From Planctomycetota bacterium (GTDB lineage: Bacteria; Planctomycetota; Planctomycetia; Planctomycetales; Planctomycetaceae), in assembly GCA_018242525.1 (NCBI GenBank), contig JAFEBS010000064.1, positions 1-64,000 of the forward strand: 64,000 nucleotides of DNA. Direction: 5' to 3'. The notes below the pieces were generated by a model. It saw nothing but the letters and a program-made list of their open reading frames with translations. It did not search any database and was not told where the DNA came from. A program made the position numbers and the translations under genes. How positions within the stretch are numbered: the stretch's first letter is position 1; every line of letters begins with the position of its first letter. Below, piece after piece: positions 60,226 through 64,000 of the stretch.

Positions 60226-62457
60226 TTAGTGTCCAAAGGCAAATTCCGGGCAATTCAGCAGAGCCCACAGGATATCCTGCCACGCCTCCTCGCGATTTCC
60301 TTCCGCCGTGATCTCGTGGACGGCCTGCCGCTCGTCTGCGGTCGGAAATCGTGCGAATGCCGCCAGGTACAACTCGTCGGCAATTTCGTCGTCCGATCGT
60401 CCCGCCTTCAGCAAACTTGTCAATCGGCCGTCCGCGGCTGTCAGCTTTGTGTGCAAGGCCGTACTGTTTGCCAGATGCAATGCCTGCGACAAATCGGGCG
60501 AAGCGCTGCGGGAACAGTCACAGGGGCTGTTCCGGGCTGGCTTGCCAAACGTCGTCAGGAACAGTGAGGCGATCGTGGGGTCCGGTAAGGCAATCGCGCG
60601 CGTTCCCGGCGGCTGCCCGACAAACGTTTCGGTTGTCCCGGTCACCTGGTTGATGGCATCCAGCAGAACTTCTGCCGACAGTCGTCGAGGCACTCGATGA
60701 GTGGCCAGGATCCCATCCGCATCGCGTTCGGACTGCAGTTCCGGAGCCAGTTGATAGACCCGCGAATTGCAGATTGTCCGCAACAGGTGCTTCGGATCGA
60801 ACTGATGAGCGACAAAATCAGCCGCCAGTGCATCCAGCAACGTTGGCATCGTTGCCGGGTTGGTGGCCCGCTGGTCATCGACCGGTTCGACCAGTCCCAC
60901 CCCCAGCAGCGCTGCCCAATACCGATTCGCGAAATTCCGGGCGAAGTAGGGATTGTCCGGACTGGTGATCCATTCGGCCAGTTGCAGGCGCGGGTCGACG
61001 GCATCGCCTGTGGGCGGTACAGATTTGAGGGCCGCAGGATCTGTTGCCTGAGACAGGACCTTCGCGGTCACAGCCATCTGTGGCTTTCGATTGGGGTTGT
61101 CCACCAGCGATGGTCGGATGCTCTTGGGTCCGCCGAACCTGGCCCCCTGCGTCCCGCTGTCTTTCATTTCCAACCGGGAAAAGAATGCGGCCAGCCCGTA
61201 ATAGTCCTGCTGGCTCCAGACTTCGTTGGGATGGTGATGACATTTCGTGCATTGCAGACGGATCCCCAGGAACACCTGCGACGTGGTTTCGGCCAGGTCT
61301 TCCACTTTCTCATCAATAAAGAAGTAAGCCACCGGGCCGTTGGTGAACAGGTTGCCCTTCGCGGTCAGCAGTTCGCGGGTCATCACATCCAGCGGCTTGT
61401 TCTCGCGGACCGACTGTCGGATCCAGCCATTGAAACTCGCCAGCCCCTTTTCGCCCAGGTAGCGGCGGTGAGCCCGCAACAAGTCACCCCACTTCAAGGA
61501 CCAGTAGTCGACGTATTCGGGCCGCCCCAGCAACTCATCCACCCGACGGGATCGCTTATCCGCGGACGGATCCTCCAGAAATGCGCGGACTTCGGCCGGT
61601 GTCGGCAATGTCCCAATCAGATCCAAGTGGACTCGACGCAGGTATGTGGCATCGTCCGCCAGAGGTGCCGGAACCACACCGAGTTTTCTCCATTCGGCGG
61701 CAACGATGACATCCAGCGCAGTTCGAGGGGGAAACGCGAAGTCCGTGGCGGGACCGTACGGCACAGAAACGCTGACCGAAGCCACCTGGCCCTGGTATTT
61801 GACAGCCACCGAGGTCTTTCCCGATCGTTGCGCAGTGACAATCCCAGCCCGCGAAACTTCGGCGATCGTCTGATCACGCACATCGAACTGAGCCCAAGTC
61901 GTCACGTTCCGAACTTCGCCGTCACCAAAGGTGGCGACAACTTGCAGCGCGGCGGTTGACGAAGTGGCTGGCAGAGTCAGTTCTGTGGGCTCGACGTGAA
62001 TCCGCAGTCCCTGCAGATCGCCAGGTTTCGGTGCCGGTGCTCCCGAAGAAATCCACTGATCGATCAGGCGGGCCACTTCGGAATCGGGGGCGATCCGCCG
62101 TCCACCGCCATGAGGAACGACGCCGGTTGGCTTGAGCAGCAGCAGGCTGTGCTCCGGTGCCGCGATGTTGATGCGCCGTCCACGCGAGGCCTTGGTCAGT
62201 ACTTCGTGGTCAAACGCGGGATCGTATCCCAGTAAGGAAAGCTGCAGACCGCCCCGCCCTTGAAACGATCCGTGGCAAACTCCCGCATTGCAACCAGCCC
62301 GAGTCAACGCGGGAACCACGTCGCGCGAAAAACGGATCGCACCGGAAGACGAGTCCGTAATTCGGCGTTGTGTGGGATCCGGCGCTTCGGCCGAGTTTGC
62401 GGTCTCAAGACCGGCAAGACCCAGCAGCAGACACGCGATGATGGACCTGCACAACAT
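60226..62457 (-). CDS. DUF1549/DUF1553 protein with Ig-like domain
   Basis: A 743-residue exported protein (signal IIACLLLGLAGLETANSA). Residues about 38-150 have a cytochrome-c-like site CNAGVCHG (CxxxCH), then a BIG2-like Ig domain (about 155-240: TSVAVKYQGQVASVSVSVP), DUF1549 (about 255-460: RRVHLDLIGTLPTPAEVRAF, LQCTKCHHHPNEVW, a second CxxCH) and DUF1553 (about 500-740: RNFANRYWAALLGVGLVEP, RRLSAEVLLDAINQVTG). Heme binding at CxxCH is expected but not shown. It is the first gene of the three-gene operon. Confidence 0.93.
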   Translation of the reverse strand: MLCRSIIACLLLGLAGLETANSAEAPDPTQRRITDSSSGAIRFSRDVVPALTRAGCNAGVCHGSFQGRGGLQLSLLGYDPAFDHEVLTKASRGRRINIAAPEHSLLLLKPTGVVPHGGGRRIAPDSEVARLIDQWISSGAPAPKPGDLQGLRIHVEPTELTLPATSSTAALQVVATFGDGEVRNVTTWAQFDVRDQTIAEVSRAGIVTAQRSGKTSVAVKYQGQVASVSVSVPYGPATDFAFPPRTALDVIVAAEWRKLGVVPAPLADDATYLRRVHLDLIGTLPTPAEVRAFLEDPSADKRSRRVDELLGRPEYVDYWSLKWGDLLRAHRRYLGEKGLASFNGWIRQSVRENKPLDVMTRELLTAKGNLFTNGPVAYFFIDEKVEDLAETTSQVFLGIRLQCTKCHHHPNEVWSQQDYYGLAAFFSRLEMKDSGTQGARFGGPKSIRPSLVDNPNRKPQMAVTAKVLSQATDPAALKSVPPTGDAVDPRLQLAEWITSPDNPYFARNFANRYWAALLGVGLVEPVDDQRATNPATMPTLLDALAADFVAHQFDPKHLLRTICNSRVYQLAPELQSERDADGILATHRVPRRLSAEVLLDAINQVTGTTETFVGQPPGTRAIALPDPTIASLFLTTFGKPARNSPCDCSRSASPDLSQALHLANSTALHTKLTAADGRLTSLLKAGRSDDEIADELYLAAFARFPTADERQAVHEITAEGNREEAWQDILWALLNCPEFAFGH

Positions 62458-62818
62458 CGGACGACTTCCGACAAGGATCGCTCGTTTTACGAGTCCCCAC
62501 TTTACCTGAGACGGCAGGCGTTGTCATCGGAGTTTGTCGATTTGTGTGGGCGATCGCCTTTTTCGCGTTGGGGTGCCACGGTCTTACCGTCTTCGGGAAG
62601 GCCGTGCGAGTGCTCAATCGGCACGGGCATGTCGAGGACTCCATAACCTCGATAACCGTGGCACCCGAATCCCAGTTTGAAAAAGGCGATGGCCCTGTCG
62701 ATTTGTCGGGGCGTGTCGTTTTTGGCAATTACTTGGGCTGGTCTATGGTAACTCCCAAAAAGCGCCGCCAGAGACGAAGCCCCTGAATGTGGACCGAGGC
62801 ACCGCGCGCCTCAGTGTT
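62458..62818. other. Intergenic region, 361 bp
   Basis: Contains palindromic family B copy 2 (62546-62697). The other 200 bases hold the promoter region of the DUF1549 operon and the 3' flank of fabD; no further structure stands out. Confidence 0.5.
62546..62697 (+). repeat. Palindromic repeat family B, copy 2
   Basis: Element of about 152 bp: GGGTGCCACGGTCTTACCG at the left pairs with ATAACCGTGGCACCCGAA at the right; the outer ends GGGCGATCGCC and GGCGATGGCCCTG are similar but not perfect. Same family as 54168-54320, in opposite orientation. Confidence 0.88.
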
Positions 62819-63730
62819 TTACTGGCTGTCGTTGACCGATTCGCAATCGACCTTGCGTTCGATGCGTTTCATCAGCCCCTTCAGGACCTTGCCGGGGCCG
62901 ACTTCGAAGAATGGAGTCGCCCCCTGCGACAACAGCCAGCGGATGGAATCTTCCCACAGGACAGGTTGTGTCACCTGCTTGACCAGGACGGCACGAATGT
63001 CGTCGGGATCGGTGTGGACCTTGGCGTCCACATTGGAAACGACGGGAATGCGTGGTGCCGTGATGGTCACACTGTTCAACGCTTCGGCCAACTTCACACA
63101 GGCCGATTCCATCAAGGGAGTATGAAAGGCTCCGGCGACCGCCAGCGGGATCGGCTTGCCTCCCGTCTGTTCGATCAGCTCGGCCGCCCGTGCACAAGCA
63201 GGCTTTTCACCGGACAGGACGGTATTCCCCGGACACAGGTAATTGGCAATCCAGATTCGTCCCGCTGCGGACGCTCTCTGGCAAACTTCCTGCACCTTCG
63301 GGCGGTCCAGCAGCAGAGCGCTGACCATTCCCGACGGATTGGCATCCGCGGCGGCCTGCATCGCTTCACCGCGCACCTTGACGACTCGCAGACCATCTTC
63401 AAAACTCATCGCGCCGGCGAATACCAGCGCGGTGTATTCCCCCAGGCTCAGGCCGGCGGCGAACTGGCAGGCGCTAACGACTTCGGGGCGTTCGGCCTTC
63501 AACATTTCCAGAGCCGTCAGGCTGGTGACGAACAGGGCCGGCTGGCTGATGACAGTCGTATCCAGACGTTCCGCCGGGCCTTCAAAACACACTTGCGCCA
63601 GGTCAAATCCCAGAATCTCGCTGGCTTTGTTGTACAGTTCGCGGGCGGCGGGGAAGCGTTCGGCGATGGTCTTTCCCATGCCGACGTGCTGAGCCCCCTG
63701 CCCTGGAAACAGAAATGTCGTGTGGCTCAT
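62819..63730 (-). CDS. fabD: Malonyl-CoA:ACP transacylase
   Basis: Transfers malonyl from CoA to acyl carrier protein in fatty acid synthesis (cytoplasm). The 303 residues match the family length. LFPGQGAQHVGMG at the N-terminus, the GLSLGEY nucleophile elbow (Ser near residue 94), the AGAFHTPLM catalytic His and the FFEVGPGKVLKGL motif are all present. AAAGG lies upstream of ATG 63730. The gene to its right, read first on this strand, appears to end with the plsX tail, as in many fatty acid gene clusters (plsX, fabD). Confidence 0.97.
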   Translation of the reverse strand: MSHTTFLFPGQGAQHVGMGKTIAERFPAARELYNKASEILGFDLAQVCFEGPAERLDTTVISQPALFVTSLTALEMLKAERPEVVSACQFAAGLSLGEYTALVFAGAMSFEDGLRVVKVRGEAMQAAADANPSGMVSALLLDRPKVQEVCQRASAAGRIWIANYLCPGNTVLSGEKPACARAAELIEQTGGKPIPLAVAGAFHTPLMESACVKLAEALNSVTITAPRIPVVSNVDAKVHTDPDDIRAVLVKQVTQPVLWEDSIRWLLSQGATPFFEVGPGKVLKGLMKRIERKVDCESVNDSQ

Positions 63731-63814
63731 CAGAAACCTTTCAGATCACTCAGTCATCGGCAATTTGTACGAGACGATACGACTCAAGAATACCGGGCGC
63801 TGGCACCGCAGCCC

Positions 63815-63877
63815 GTCGCCGTTGGCTCCGGGTTAAACGAGGAACCCCAACTTTCGTCACCCGGAGCCAACGGCGAC
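63815..63877. repeat. Perfect 19-bp inverted repeat upstream of fabD
   Basis: GTCGCCGTTGGCTCCGGGT (63815-63833) pairs with 63859-63877 without mismatch, with a 25-base loop. It lies in the gap between the plsX-like end and fabD and could form an RNA hairpin in a shared transcript. Downstream of it, CCAGGAA is repeated three times in tandem (63888-63910). Confidence 0.85.
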
Positions 63878-63909
63878 GAGCGCCACGACCAGGAACCAGG
63901 AACCAGGAA

Positions 63910-64000
63910 CTAGGAACTAGCAGCGGTCGATGGTTCCCGCTCGAGGGCTTCAACAATCTGCTCGTTCAGTCGTCGCGCCTTCAACGTGGTTGCCATGCGC
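63910..64000 (-). CDS. plsX: C-terminal end of a gene cut by the window edge, probably plsX
   Basis: About 30 codons at the edge: RMATTLKARRLNEQIVEALE, then REPSTAASS and TAG at 63910-63912. The helical, basic tail ending with NEQIVEALE resembles the C-terminus of phosphate acyltransferase PlsX, and plsX commonly precedes fabD. The evidence is short and indirect, so FabH or another fatty acid gene cannot be excluded. The repeat at 63815-63877 lies in the gap to fabD. Confidence 0.5.
   Translation of the reverse strand, partial: RMATTLKARRLNEQIVEALEREPSTAASS

Noticed and set aside
60697..61959. Long plus-strand open frame opposite the DUF1549 gene (420 codons)
   Set aside because: It is a shadow of a strongly supported gene on the minus strand, has no recognisable domain, and its composition follows the reversed codon bias of the real gene. 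Similar long antisense frames at 15684-16760, 16863-18122, 42875-43981 and 48326-49486 were rejected for the same reason.
1..64000. tRNA, rRNA, prophage or insertion sequence
   Set aside because: I looked in the intergenic gaps for TTCGAATC-type T-loops, rRNA-like stretches and transposase or integrase motifs and found none convincing.

Overview
The window reads as chromosomal DNA of a planctomycete (Planctomycetota, probably Planctomycetales). This rests on the gene families: three DUF1501 proteins, four DUF1559 pilin-like proteins with the N-terminal FTLIELLVVIAIIA-type signature, a DUF1549/DUF1553 protein with a CxxxCH site, several Hanks-type Ser/Thr kinases (one next to an ECF sigma factor), DUF1080-type and lectin domains, and many short interspersed palindromic repeats between genes. 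The sequence is GC-rich. I see no rRNA, tRNA, CRISPR array, integrase or insertion-sequence transposase.

Layout. 0-5 kb: glyA (minus), a BRCT-MerR-TPR fusion (plus), then the decayed remains of an ATPase/HNH-nuclease pair and a small membrane protein. 5.1-5.9 kb: a 226-bp tandem duplication built on a 50-bp module. 5.9-8.2 kb: a DUF1501 / beta-propeller pair. 8.4-14.9 kb: a minus-strand metal/redox-looking cluster (Cys-rich protein, two DUF1559 proteins, PepSY membrane protein, lipoprotein, AhpC/TSA-type protein, DUF4198). 15-18.3 kb: a secreted glycosidase-like protein, a lipoprotein and a DUF1559 protein. 18.7-24.1 kb (plus): a DUF1559 gene behind a sigma-54-like promoter, a TPR/zinc-ribbon membrane protein, a lipoprotein with an HExxEA motif and an SDR. 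24.2-27.1 kb (minus): a kinase with a GMPP-rich tail and an HlyD-type adaptor. 27.5-32.8 kb: a thioredoxin-fold protein without CxxC, a DUF1501 protein, small membrane proteins and a bifunctional-nuclease-domain protein.

33.3-42.5 kb is a signalling island. An FHA-kinase and an ECF sigma factor face left. An FHA-like membrane protein, a secreted helical protein and a 1457-residue kinase fused to two C-type-lectin-like domains, a LamG-like domain, a propeller-like region and DUF1080 face right. Facing it is a 2202-residue exported TPR protein (42.8-49.4 kb).

49.8-56.2 kb carries a duplicated-domain lipoprotein, a Gfo/Idh/MocA oxidoreductase, a frameshifted small gene, a DapA-family aldolase, and a TPR membrane protein whose 3' end overlaps that of a convergent Tim44-like protein. 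56.3-62.5 kb is a DUF1549/1553 - DUF1501 - PPC-domain module. The right edge has fabD and the 3' end of what is probably plsX.

The most interesting points are the lectin-kinase island, the ATPase/HNH pair broken in both genes (with the HNH core deleted), and at least four families of intergenic palindromic elements, several with one end in GGGGTC.
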